Positions 1 to 9,022 of a DNA stretch of 49,869 nt are shown here, piece after piece. How positions within the stretch are numbered: the first letter of the stretch is position 1; each line of letters starts with the position of its first letter. The notes beneath the pieces are model-generated. The model made no database searches. It was not told the origin of the DNA and saw only the letters and a program-made list of their open reading frames with translations. The stretch comes from Planktosalinus sp963977065 (GTDB lineage Bacteria; Bacteroidota; Bacteroidia; Flavobacteriales; Flavobacteriaceae). A program made the position numbers and the translations under genes. Where the stretch lies: the NCBI GenBank assembly GCA_963977065.1, contig CAXBNF010000019.1, positions 1 through 49,869 on the forward strand, given 5' to 3'.

Positions 1-504
1 CTGCCTCGGTAAAATGAACGAACGATTCACCATCATATTTCGATACGCCTCCGCCCCAAGTGCCGAACCAAAGGTTTCCGCTTTTATCTTCTAAAATAGA
101 CCTGACATCATTATTACTCAAGCCGGCTGCCTCGGTAAAATGAACGAACGATTCACCATCATATTTCGATACGCCTCCGCCCCAAGTGCCGAACCAAAGG
201 TTTCCGCTTTTATCTTCTAAAATAGACCTGACATCATTATTACTCAAGCCGGCTGCCTCGGTAAAATGAACGAACGATTCACCATCATATTTCGATACGC
301 CTCCGCCTTCAGTGCCGAACCAAAGGTTTCCGCTTTTATCTTCTAAAATAGACGTGACGCTATTATCACTCAAGCCGGCTGCCTCGGTAAAATGAACGAA
401 CGATTCACCATCATATTTGGATACACCTCTGTCTAAAGTACCGAACCAAATGTTTCCGCTTTTATCTTCTAAAATAGAGCTGACATAAGAGGACCCCATA
501 CCTT
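1..504 (-). repeat. Four in-frame 126-bp tandem repeats inside the propeller gene
   Basis: Units begin at 1, 127, 253 and 379, an exact 126-bp (42-codon) period. Units 1 and 2 are identical. Unit 3 differs at a few positions and unit 4 is more diverged. Each unit encodes one propeller blade. The identity gradient suggests recent unit duplication at the downstream end of the gene. Confidence 0.95.
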
Positions 505-1090
505 GGTCCACATCAAAATATTGTAAATTGGTAAGGGCATCTTTAAAAGCCGGGGGCAGGGCTTTGGTGGGTAAGGGTTGAATGGCTTTTACTGTTTTGC
601 CCCGGGCAGGTATCGGTATGCCGGTGGGTATGGTGTCACCGATAGAATTAATTAAAACAAAATCTTTGTTGCCTTCGCCTAATTTAACGGTTTTAAGTTG
701 ACTGTGGTCAACCGGAAAAGTTGGCAGGTTTTCGGGTATTTTGTGTCGGTTGGGGTGGGCATTTACTTTGACAAGCTCAGTAACCGCCTTGACCACTCTG
801 GGACTGGTAACACTGTCCGGGTGAATGAGTTTTCCCCTTGCGGGTATTGGTACACCGGTGATGAGCGTGTCGCCACTGCTTAAAATGATGGGTTCGATGC
901 TATTGCCTGTTACCTGGTTTATGGTATAACCACCTTCGGGGTTGGCTTCTACCATTTGAGGTTGCGGAAAGAGAGGTGCGGGGGTGGTTCCGTAATCTTT
1001 TGGGCTACGGTTGCAGGCGGCAAATAGCAGAAGCAGGAGGATGAAATGTATTTTCCCTAAAAATTGTGATGATGTCGTTCTCATAGTCAT
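1..1090 (-). CDS. Two-component-regulator propeller lipoprotein (partial, runs off left edge)
   Basis: The frame is open from an ATG at 1090 (second ATG at 1084) to the window edge. The N-terminus has a hydrophobic stretch ending in a lipobox (LLFAAC), so it is predicted to be a lipoprotein. Two short related segments follow (ITGVPIPARGK and PTGIPIPARGK). Then come at least four 42-residue blades with the core ILEDKSGNLWFGT...GVSKYDGESFVHFTEAAGLS, which is the Reg_prop (PF07494) pattern. These repeats normally form a sensor-type beta-propeller. The start codon lies 1 nt after the stop of the upstream kinase gene, so the two are probably translationally coupled and may act in one signalling route. 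The blades at 1-126 and 127-252 are identical in DNA. The C-terminal part is missing, so I cannot say whether a kinase or regulator domain follows. Confidence 0.85.
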   Translation of the reverse strand, partial: MTMRTTSSQFLGKIHFILLLLLFAACNRSPKDYGTTPAPLFPQPQMVEANPEGGYTINQVTGNSIEPIILSSGDTLITGVPIPARGKLIHPDSVTSPRVVKAVTELVKVNAHPNRHKIPENLPTFPVDHSQLKTVKLGEGNKDFVLINSIGDTIPTGIPIPARGKTVKAIQPLPTKALPPAFKDALTNLQYFDVDQGMGSSYVSSILEDKSGNIWFGTLDRGVSKYDGESFVHFTEAAGLSDNSVTSILEDKSGNLWFGTEGGGVSKYDGESFVHFTEAAGLSNNDVRSILEDKSGNLWFGTWGGGVSKYDGESFVHFTEAAGLSNNDVRSILEDKSGNLWFGTWGGGVSKYDGESFVHFTEA

Positions 1091-1091
1091 T

Positions 1092-4000
1092 TTATATGGG
1101 TAATTCAATGGTAAATGTAGCGCCTTCATTTTCATTTGATTCTATTTTTATTGATCCTCCGTGCGCTTTCACAATATCATAACTCAAGCTCAATCCCAAT
1201 CCGGTTCCCTGTCCTGTGGGTTTGGTGGTAAAGAAGGGTTGAAATATTTTGTCTTTGATGTGTTCCGGGATACCCTTGCCGTTGTCTTCCACGGAAATAT
1301 ACAACTTGTTATTTAATTTTTTGGTGCTTACTGAAACTGTGGGTTCATAATTTTCGGGTTGTTGCATCTTTTTTTCGCTATCAGCACTTCGACTCCGCTC
1401 AGTACAGGCGTAGAAGCCGTTAGTAATGAGATTAAGAATAACCCTCCCGATATCTTGCGGAACAATTTCTATTTTCTCCAGGGATTCATCAAAATGGGTG
1501 TTTAAGATTGCGTTAAACGATTTGTCTTTGGCTCTTAGACCGTGGTAGGCGAGACGAAGATATTCGTCACATAGTGCATTAATATCAGTGGATACCTTTA
1601 TTCCACTACTGCTGCGGCTGTGTTGCAGCATTCCTTTTACAATGCCATCGGCGCGCTTGCCGTGATGGTTAATTTTTTCGAGATTCTCAATCACATCTTT
1701 CAGGAGGGCTTTCACTTCTTCCATATCGCCATTTTGAAGTTCTTCAAGCATTTCATCAATGAGCTCCTTACTGACTTCAGAAAAATTATTCACAAAATTC
1801 AACGGATTTTGAATTTCGTGGGCAATGCCTGCCGTAAGTTCTCCCAGTGACGCCATTTTTTCAGATTGGATGAGCTGCGATTGGGTAGCTTGAAGGTCGG
1901 AAAGTGTTACCTCTAATCTTTGTTTTTCGGCAAGGAGTGCAGCAGCTTGCGCTTCAGATTGGGCAAGATCGGTATACCGCTGATAGGCAAATGTAAACAC
2001 ATTGCGAAAACGACTCAGAATTGATTTTTGATGTTCGGGCAACACGCCAAAATTTGAAATTCCAATAGCACCTTTACCGAAAGCATACAGGATATAAGAG
2101 ACACTATCAGTATTAAGTAGCCGAGGGTCATCTTTTTCTCCATTATTTCGTCGCATATCTATGAGGTCTTGAAGTTGCTGCCCTTCTAGAATTAATTCAG
2201 AAAACCCATCGGTTGTTGCAATAATATCTTCCAGCTGTTCCTTTAGGGTAGGGTCATCTTTGTAGGACATTTGCGTTACCGTACCGCCCATTTCGTGAGA
2301 ATAATCAAAACCTGAAAAGGTTAAACCATCGCCATTATCTATATCAATAATTGAGTTACGGATATTCGTAAAGCCCAAAGTTAACAACTGTTCATACAAA
2401 ACCTGGGCAACCTCGAGCATGTCCTCAGATTTGTTTAAACCAAGCGTAACGGAACGCACTTTTTCCAGTGAAGCTTCAATTTTTGCTTCCTTGGCTTGTG
2501 CTTCGGCGTTTGCCAGATCAGTATATCTTTTATAGGCGAATGTAAATACGTTTCGAAAGCGTTTTAAAACCTTTTTTTGAGTATCGCTCAAAATTCCGAA
2601 GTTGGAAATCCCAATGGCACCGTTTCCAAAGGAATAGAGGTTATAAGTTAGATGGTCGGTTTTGTGTAATCGTGGATCATCTTTTTCGCCATTTCTTATT
2701 CGTGTCTCAATGAGTTCTTCCAACTCTTTTCCTTTCAGTTCAATTTCAAAAAAGGCGTCATTACTGGATTGCACTTTTTTGATTTGTTGTTCAATAACAG
2801 GATCGCCATAGTATGAAAACTCTGTAACAGCGCTTGACATATCGTGGGAATAGTCATAATCTAAAAAGGTTTCTTTTTCGTCATTATGAATATCTATAAT
2901 CGCATTTCGAATATCGGTAAAGCCAAGCTCCAGTAATTGCTCGTATAGAACTTGAGCAATTTCCAGCATATCATCAGAATTTTTAAGGGAGAGTGCTACT
3001 GATCTCACTTTTTCAAGTGCCGCTTCAATTTTTGATTCCTGTGCTTGTGCTTCTGCATTCTTAAGATCTAAAAAGCGTGTATAGGCTTGTTCAAATACTT
3101 TTGCAAATCGCGGAAGAATTTCAAGTGATTCAAAGGGTTGCAAGGCAGATACCAATATATAACCATTTTTGAAAGACGCACCATAATCAATTTCCCAGGC
3201 TGGCGCTTCGGGCATTGGTGTCTTGTTTGCCGCTAAATCTTTTAAAACTTTTTGTGCCGATGGTAAGTTGAAAATAGCATCAAAATGTTCCTTTATAAAA
3301 TGCTCCGGAATTTCTACTGAAAACAGCTCTGTTCCTTTTTTCCATTCATCATATCGGTACTGATGAATATAATCCAGGTCCACAGGGACTATAAAAGGCG
3401 TCATCATACCAGCACCCGGAATACTGTGCCATTGTTCAACATGGCCCTCGTGTTTATCGCAAAAAACAATTCCCGTAGCAAATAAATCGCCATCAAAACG
3501 CCTTAATTGGTTGAACATTTCAGTAGTAACAGCACTAAAATCGGTACTCGATTGCATCCCCATAGATTGGGATCTCACGCGCTCCAATGCCGCTTCTATT
3601 TGTGCTTCTTTGGCTTGTGCTTCTGCTTTTTGTAGGTCGAGGAAGCGGGTATAGGTTTGCTGAAATACGTTTCCGAAGCGCATTAAGATAGCATTCTCTT
3701 CGTCAGAAAATGGATTGCCATTAAAGTTTTCTATATATAACCCGACAGTATCTAATAGTACCGTTGAGATGGCCAAGCCCTCAAATTCAAAATAAGTGGT
3801 TTTGGTTTCTTCCGGTAAATCCGGGATAAACTGAAACAGGTCGTTATAAAATTTATTTTTCTCTTCAAAACCTAATTGATTCGTAAAGAAATTTTGTCCT
3901 GTTTTCTTGGCTTCCATAAAGTTATTCCAATGAGCACAGTCAAAATAGGGCAATACAATCTTTGGAAACACAGCATTATGGTCGGCCAGCCAAATATGCA

Positions 4001-4661
4001 TGTCCTCATTTTCTTTATAATCTAATATAAAACCGGCATGGTCAATAGCGACCTCCAATTGCACGAATTGGTCATAAACGACCTGGATAACTTCCTTGAG
4101 CTCATCACTTTTATGCATAGCCATACTTCGGCTTCTTACACGTTCTATTGCTGCTTCAATTTCCAGTTCGCGGGTACGCTCTTTTATTTTTTCTTCGAGT
4201 TCCAGGTTTTTTTTGCGAAGTCCTTCCAAAGGAAAGGCTTCATCGGTATCTACATTGGTATCGGGCGTTGAAGCGTGAAAATGAGTCACCAGCCATTGGC
4301 CTGAAAAGTTTTCTAAAATAACAGAAAGTCTCGCGGTAAATCTATAATCATTCTGCTCGTCGTGCATATTTAATTCTTCCACAATGAGATAAGAGGTGTT
4401 ATTGACCAGAAATTTTTCATAAATAGGTTTTCGAGTAATGGTTAAGGGATGGGTTTTTAATTGCGCCGATTGGGTTTCGGTCAAATTTATCAAATCGTTG
4501 AAACTGGACAAAAACTCGTGAGCAGCGGTGCCATACCCCATAAAATCTTGATGAAAAAGTGTTGTGAGCTCTTCTGATGGTTTTCCGAAGAAGAATATAG
4601 CAATGATCTGCTCATAAACTTTTTTTATAGCGGTTATTGTTGGTGTTTTTTTGGTGTTCAT
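1092..4661 (-). CDS. Large cytosolic sensor histidine kinase with SnoaL-like and four GAF-like repeats
   Basis: I use the ATG at 4661 (1189 residues). The longer frame at 4679 would need a TTG start. Residues about 5-130 resemble a SnoaL/NTF2-like fold. A coiled coil follows, then four repeated sensor modules, each opening with a helix of the type IEAALERVRS (about 172-344, 355-534, 545-719 and 728-901). Modules 3 and 4 are closely alike. A HisKA domain has the phospho-acceptor His at about 948 in GIAHEIQNP. A HATPase_c domain has N-box NLITN, G1 box DNGKGIP and G2 box GTGLGLS. There are no transmembrane segments, so the kinase is probably cytosolic. There is no receiver domain and no obvious partner regulator nearby. 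Residues about 1086-1092 (CTERSRS) derive from a dispersed DNA repeat inserted between the N-box and the next strand. The ligand is unknown. Confidence 0.88.
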   Translation of the reverse strand: MNTKKTPTITAIKKVYEQIIAIFFFGKPSEELTTLFHQDFMGYGTAAHEFLSSFNDLINLTETQSAQLKTHPLTITRKPIYEKFLVNNTSYLIVEELNMHDEQNDYRFTARLSVILENFSGQWLVTHFHASTPDTNVDTDEAFPLEGLRKKNLELEEKIKERTRELEIEAAIERVRSRSMAMHKSDELKEVIQVVYDQFVQLEVAIDHAGFILDYKENEDMHIWLADHNAVFPKIVLPYFDCAHWNNFMEAKKTGQNFFTNQLGFEEKNKFYNDLFQFIPDLPEETKTTYFEFEGLAISTVLLDTVGLYIENFNGNPFSDEENAILMRFGNVFQQTYTRFLDLQKAEAQAKEAQIEAALERVRSQSMGMQSSTDFSAVTTEMFNQLRRFDGDLFATGIVFCDKHEGHVEQWHSIPGAGMMTPFIVPVDLDYIHQYRYDEWKKGTELFSVEIPEHFIKEHFDAIFNLPSAQKVLKDLAANKTPMPEAPAWEIDYGASFKNGYILVSALQPFESLEILPRFAKVFEQAYTRFLDLKNAEAQAQESKIEAALEKVRSVALSLKNSDDMLEIAQVLYEQLLELGFTDIRNAIIDIHNDEKETFLDYDYSHDMSSAVTEFSYYGDPVIEQQIKKVQSSNDAFFEIELKGKELEELIETRIRNGEKDDPRLHKTDHLTYNLYSFGNGAIGISNFGILSDTQKKVLKRFRNVFTFAYKRYTDLANAEAQAKEAKIEASLEKVRSVTLGLNKSEDMLEVAQVLYEQLLTLGFTNIRNSIIDIDNGDGLTFSGFDYSHEMGGTVTQMSYKDDPTLKEQLEDIIATTDGFSELILEGQQLQDLIDMRRNNGEKDDPRLLNTDSVSYILYAFGKGAIGISNFGVLPEHQKSILSRFRNVFTFAYQRYTDLAQSEAQAAALLAEKQRLEVTLSDLQATQSQLIQSEKMASLGELTAGIAHEIQNPLNFVNNFSEVSKELIDEMLEELQNGDMEEVKALLKDVIENLEKINHHGKRADGIVKGMLQHSRSSSGIKVSTDINALCDEYLRLAYHGLRAKDKSFNAILNTHFDESLEKIEIVPQDIGRVILNLITNGFYACTERSRSADSEKKMQQPENYEPTVSVSTKKLNNKLYISVEDNGKGIPEHIKDKIFQPFFTTKPTGQGTGLGLSLSYDIVKAHGGSIKIESNENEGATFTIELPI
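1385..1408 (-). repeat. Dispersed palindromic repeat inserted in frame in the kinase ATPase domain
   Basis: The + strand reads cacttcgactccgctcagta, the same core seen in intergenic copies near 44973, 45060, 30648 and 47808. On the coding strand it encodes CTERSRS just after the N-box. The reading frame is preserved. Confidence 0.8.
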
Positions 4662-4754
4662 TTTGGTTTGTGTTGTCAATTACACGTTATGCATAAATAT
4701 GGTTTTGCTCGATAATTTTTTTTTCGGATGTTTCTAAAGAATTTAATCATCACC

Positions 4755-6050
4755 CTAGTGTTTGGTCACTTTTTTATTGATAAAATATACAATCGTTAAC
4801 AGAGCAGTCACTACCAGTGTACCTATAGCTTCAGCAGCGGTCATTTTTGACAGAAAGAAGATGATAATCCCCGAGGATAAGATTGGAACAGTAAAGCCAC
4901 CCGGAATTTTAAATTCGTCGGGTTTTGATTTTTTTGTAAACCGCAGCTTGATGACCGCCAATGAAACACCCAGGTATTGTAATAAAATGCCGCCGGTAGC
5001 AATAACAGCCAGTGTTTCAAAACTTCCTAAAGCTGCAATGATAAAACCTATACAGGCATAGGTTAGGATGGCCAGATGAGGTGTTTTAAATTTAGAATGA
5101 ATGGTGCCAAAGGCCTTCACCGGAATCACCCGGTCTCTGGACAAGGCGTACAAAATGCGAGGCATGTTCAGAATGGCGCCACTCAGGTAGCCAAACATGG
5201 AAACAGCTGCACCGGCAGTTAAAATTATAAATCCGGTATGGCCAAAAATAGCTTTGGCGGTCTCAGCAAGGGGTGCTTTTTGGTCTGCCAGTGCATCACC
5301 CAGTACGCCCTGCGCAACCAGTTGAATGAGGATATAGATGACTAATACCGCAATGATTCCTATAAAAATAGACTTCGGTATGTTTTTGTTGGGCTTTTTA
5401 ACTTCGCCGCTTACATTCAGGCCTGTTTCACCGCCAATAAAAGCAAAAAACAGGATAAGAGAAGTAGCTCCCAACTGCTCAAAACCGGGGAAAGTTTCTA
5501 TGGATATGTTGGCCATAGAAACTTTGGGTAACCCTAAAACAATGAGTAATAGCAGTGGGAGGATTTTGGCAATGACTAAAAATTTGATCAGGCCAACCCC
5601 TTGCTTGACGCCTAAAATATTGATAAAAGCCAAGCCAAAGAAAACAACAAAAAGAAAGAATAATCTAACCACTTCAGACTCAAATACCGGAAATGCGGCT
5701 GCCAATATGTTCACAAGCGCGTTTGAAACTGCGGCATCGGCCAATAAAACTGCGGCGAGGTATAAGTTTCCAGATAAAAATCCCGCATAGTTGCCAAAAG
5801 CCGTTTCTATATAAGTATAAAGCCCGCCGGTGGTAGTAACTTTACTTCCCACTTCGGCAAAACAGAGCATAATCAAGGCAATCAAAATGCCGCAAACCAA
5901 ATAGGCAAAAACACCTGAAGCCCCCATAGCAGAGGCTACAATGGCCGGTAACACAAAAATTCCCGAACCGATAATGACATTGATAATGTTTGATGACAGC
6001 CCAAACACACCAATGGTGCGGAGCAGGTTTTCCTGTTTATTTATTTTCAC
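4755..6050 (-). CDS. APC superfamily amino acid permease
   Basis: The protein has 431 residues and starts at a GTG at 6050; no in-frame ATG fits. It is almost wholly hydrophobic with about 12 predicted membrane helices. The first helix carries the glycine-rich NVIIGSGIFVLP signature of the APC family, where the unwound helix binds the amino group of the substrate. A second helix has FAEVGSKVTTTGGLYTYI, also typical. Length fits the family (about 430-480). It probably imports or exchanges amino acids across the inner membrane, but the substrate cannot be read from the sequence. It follows the kinase gene with a separate 93-nt gap and may have its own promoter. Confidence 0.9.
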   Translation of the reverse strand: MKINKQENLLRTIGVFGLSSNIINVIIGSGIFVLPAIVASAMGASGVFAYLVCGILIALIMLCFAEVGSKVTTTGGLYTYIETAFGNYAGFLSGNLYLAAVLLADAAVSNALVNILAAAFPVFESEVVRLFFLFVVFFGLAFINILGVKQGVGLIKFLVIAKILPLLLLIVLGLPKVSMANISIETFPGFEQLGATSLILFFAFIGGETGLNVSGEVKKPNKNIPKSIFIGIIAVLVIYILIQLVAQGVLGDALADQKAPLAETAKAIFGHTGFIILTAGAAVSMFGYLSGAILNMPRILYALSRDRVIPVKAFGTIHSKFKTPHLAILTYACIGFIIAALGSFETLAVIATGGILLQYLGVSLAVIKLRFTKKSKPDEFKIPGGFTVPILSSGIIIFFLSKMTAAEAIGTLVVTALLTIVYFINKKVTKH

Positions 6051-6107
6051 TTTAAGATTTTTAGTTGGTTTTAACTCAAAGAAAATAGCTTATAAGCATA
6101 CCACACA

Positions 6108-6443
6108 TCAATAGATGATATTGTCCAGAATTTGATCTAGATAGCGTTCTTTTTTACACAATATAGTATCAGCTAAATAGACTTCAAATATTTCTTTTCT
6201 AAAGGTAATCAGCTCTATGGCACCAAAATGGTGGAAGCCGATCGCTCGTTCTATTTTCTTCAAACTTTTTTTCTTTTTGTCACCTTTAAATTCATCATAG
6301 ATTTTGTCAAATGTTTCCTGAGAGGTTTTTGATTGGATCAGTTCGATTTCTTCTGGTGATATTTCACTATCTGCTTTAGCACATAAAAGCATGATATAAA
6401 TTTTCAGTTCTTCTTTTGTCCAGTTTTTGTGATTGTTTTTCAT
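6108..6443 (-). CDS. Small TerB-like protein
   Basis: The protein has 111 residues, is charged and appears all-helical, with no signal peptide. The segment IYIMLLCAKADSEISPEEIELI resembles the first helices of the TerB/DjlA N-terminal fold, in which acidic residues can bind metal. A basic patch (KGDKKKKSLKKIE) follows. Function is unknown. It sits between the MBOAT operon and the permease gene, 68 nt after the former. The TerB assignment rests on the pattern alone. Confidence 0.6.
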   Translation of the reverse strand: MKNNHKNWTKEELKIYIMLLCAKADSEISPEEIELIQSKTSQETFDKIYDEFKGDKKKKSLKKIERAIGFHHFGAIELITFRKEIFEVYLADTILCKKERYLDQILDNIIY

Positions 6444-6511
6444 AGGGTGAAAATGTTATTTTATTGAAATATAGTGATATATTTTTAAAGTGAATTATTG
6501 ATGCTTCAAAC

Positions 6512-7927
6512 TTAAAACTGAAAATATATAAATTGCTCGCCACTGCCTTGCGCAATCAAAAGCAGAAATACCATAATTGCCCATCCGGTTGCAAACAACC
6601 ACACCGGCAAATCTTCTGCTACCATTTTTACTGTATGTCGACGCATATACCAATGCAATAGAAACAATAGTGCCGTAATAACAAATACTTTTAGCAAATC
6701 AAAATACTCTAAAATCATTATTCCTTCCGGATTTAAAAAGAGCATGGATTCTATCATTGATTGCGCCGTGCTAAATTCGTTTGCACGAAAAAAGACCCAG
6801 GTAAAATTGATGCAAGTGAAGGTTAAAAACGCAAAAAAGATTCCGTTCCAAAACGTAATTTTTACGGGCACTTTGTGTTTTAAGAGTTTTTCAATGACTA
6901 AATAGATTCCGTGTAAAGCACCCCAAACTACAAATGTCCAGGCGGCGCCGTGCCAAAGTCCGCCCAACAGCATGGTAATCATCAGTGCAGCATACATTCT
7001 TGTTACCCCAAACCGGTTTCCGCCTAGCGGGATGTATAAATAATCACGCAACCAGGTAGAGAGTGATATGTGCCAGCGTTTCCAAAAGTCTGAAAACCCG
7101 ATAGCGCCATAGGGGTACAAAAAGTTATGCGGCAAGACAATGCCCAGCATCATAGCTATACCAATGGCACAAGTTGAATAACCGGCAAAGTCAAAGAATA
7201 TCTGCCCTGAGAACGCTAGTGTTCCTGCCCAGGCATCCCAGAAATTCAATGCTTCCTTAGCACCAAAAACAGTATCAGAGGTATCGGCCAAAAGGGTGTC
7301 TGCCAAAACCACTTTTTGAAAAAGTCCCAGCGTCAATAAAAAAAGACCCCAGATAAATTGTTTGGCAGTCGCTTTCTTTTCTTCATAAAACTGGGAAATC
7401 AGTTCTTTGGCCCTCACAATCGGACCGGCAACCAACTGAGGGAAGAAGGTGACATAGAGTGCAAAATCTAAAAAAGTTTTAGCACGTTCAGTTTTTTGAT
7501 TATACATATCTATGGTATAAGACATGGTTTGAAACGTATAAAACGAAATACCCATAGGTAAAAGAATGTCCAGGGGTTGGGTTTGATAGCCATAGCCATA
7601 GGTGTCTGCAACAGCTGTAAAATTATCCAATAAGAAATCCCGGTATTTAAAAAACGCTAAAAAACCGAGGTTGACTACTAAACTGAGCAACAACCACAAT
7701 TTTCGTTTGCGCAGGTTTTGCTCAACCGCCAATTTATTACCGGCGGTCCAGTCAACTAATGTTGAAATCCAGAGTAAAATAACCAAAGGCGGATTCCAGA
7801 ATCCGTAAAATACATAACTGGCCAGCAGTAACATTCTTTTTTTACCTGTCCAGTTAAAGATTTTGGTATAGTAAAGCACTAACACTACAACCAAAAACAC
7901 GAAGAAACTTAGTGAGTTGAATAACAT
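6512..7927 (-). CDS. MBOAT family O-acyltransferase (AlgI-like)
   Basis: The 471-residue polytopic membrane protein has the MBOAT signatures FWKRWHISLSTWLRDYLYIPLGG (about 281-303) and LLGGLWHGAAW, with the likely catalytic His at 326 and a second conserved His at 286. Family members such as AlgI and DltB move acyl groups across the membrane for O-acylation of exported glycans. The preceding gene overlaps this operon context (2-nt gap) and encodes an SGNH-like protein, the usual periplasmic partner that completes transfer. I infer O-acetylation of an envelope or exported polysaccharide. No polysaccharide synthase is nearby to name the acceptor. Confidence 0.9.
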   Translation of the reverse strand: MLFNSLSFFVFLVVVLVLYYTKIFNWTGKKRMLLLASYVFYGFWNPPLVILLWISTLVDWTAGNKLAVEQNLRKRKLWLLLSLVVNLGFLAFFKYRDFLLDNFTAVADTYGYGYQTQPLDILLPMGISFYTFQTMSYTIDMYNQKTERAKTFLDFALYVTFFPQLVAGPIVRAKELISQFYEEKKATAKQFIWGLFLLTLGLFQKVVLADTLLADTSDTVFGAKEALNFWDAWAGTLAFSGQIFFDFAGYSTCAIGIAMMLGIVLPHNFLYPYGAIGFSDFWKRWHISLSTWLRDYLYIPLGGNRFGVTRMYAALMITMLLGGLWHGAAWTFVVWGALHGIYLVIEKLLKHKVPVKITFWNGIFFAFLTFTCINFTWVFFRANEFSTAQSMIESMLFLNPEGIMILEYFDLLKVFVITALLFLLHWYMRRHTVKMVAEDLPVWLFATGWAIMVFLLLIAQGSGEQFIYFQF

Positions 7928-7929
7928 GA

Positions 7930-8976
7930 TTAGTTGGTTTTTAGGTTAGTGATAAGGTTTTCTTCCAAAAGAATTTCTACCAGATTTTTGGTAAACATAT
8001 CGGCATCGGTGGCAGATAAGTGCGACCATTCAATGGTTTTGAAGTTTTTGAGTTTATCGTAATCCTGATAATGAATGGCCGGAGCATTCGCTTTGGCAAC
8101 CAGTTCGTCCCAAAACTCAGGTCGGGGTGTTATCATGCTTTCCAATTCGTCAAAAAAACCATCAGAGGGTGAACGCAGTAATATGACTTTACCCCCACGG
8201 GCTTCAAATTTTTCCAGGTTTTTTAAGAAAAATGCTATAGTTCCTTCTTTGTCGGGTGGTGGTGGTTTGGGTTCAGAAGTAAGCATCGATTTCCAAACGG
8301 CCATGATAGAATTAGCAAAACTGGTATCGGTAACCATGCGTTCTTTCATACGCACATTTCGATATTTATCTATATCCTGAAACCTTCTAAAAGGGGGTTC
8401 TTTTGGTTTGTCAGTTCGGTTGGGTAATTTGAGGGTATTTAACAAGGCTTTTAAATTGATGTCGTCATACCAGGCTTCATCATCATTTGATATGAATGCC
8501 AATGAATTTTGTATAGGAATAGATAACACAAAATTGAGACGTTGTGCATAGGTACGGTTTTTGTAAAACTCAGATCTTGATGATGCCCTTGTCCAAGGCG
8601 GGGCTTGCTCAAAAGTGGTAGAAAAAAATAGGGGTGGTGTGACCCCAACAATTATAGTTCCATTAAAATTGGTGTTTTCAACAATGTCATGAAAAGTGGG
8701 CAGAGGTGTGGACCCTGCATTGGCCAGTTGAATGGGTTTAATGCCTGTTAAGGCCTCCCATTCATGCACTTGAATATTAAAAAGCACACGGGATGACCCG
8801 ACGAGAACCACATCATTTTCTGTTGCTTTTTCCACTTTGGCACGTGTTTTCGCCCAAAGGTATTTGTCGTCGTCTATATCTGGAAAATAGCCCTGCGACC
8901 TCCAGTAAAGTTCCCACACGGTAATGCTTACAAGGCTTAAAATCACCGTGATGAGTAAGGTTTGTTTGAGATTCAT
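7930..8976 (-). CDS. SGNH/AlgX-like membrane-anchored partner of the MBOAT enzyme
   Basis: The protein has 348 residues. One N-terminal membrane helix (about 5-22) is followed by an extracytoplasmic domain. VVLVGSSRVLF (about 56-66) resembles the GxS nucleophile block of SGNH hydrolase-fold acyltransferases. EWSHLSATDADMF near the C-terminus resembles the conserved His block of AlgX/AlgJ/DltD-type proteins. It is 2 nt from the MBOAT gene, so the two are almost surely co-translated. I infer it accepts the acyl group outside the membrane and passes it to a glycan. Family-level assignment is moderately sure; the acceptor is unknown. Confidence 0.7.
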   Translation of the reverse strand: MNLKQTLLITVILSLVSITVWELYWRSQGYFPDIDDDKYLWAKTRAKVEKATENDVVLVGSSRVLFNIQVHEWEALTGIKPIQLANAGSTPLPTFHDIVENTNFNGTIIVGVTPPLFFSTTFEQAPPWTRASSRSEFYKNRTYAQRLNFVLSIPIQNSLAFISNDDEAWYDDINLKALLNTLKLPNRTDKPKEPPFRRFQDIDKYRNVRMKERMVTDTSFANSIMAVWKSMLTSEPKPPPPDKEGTIAFFLKNLEKFEARGGKVILLRSPSDGFFDELESMITPRPEFWDELVAKANAPAIHYQDYDKLKNFKTIEWSHLSATDADMFTKNLVEILLEENLITNLKTN

Positions 8977-9022
8977 TGATTGGTTAATTAGTTGGTTATA
9001 ATAAATATAAAGTGTTTTTTGT

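Noticed and set aside
4662..4679. TTG start of the large kinase
   Set aside because: An in-frame ATG six codons later is more likely.
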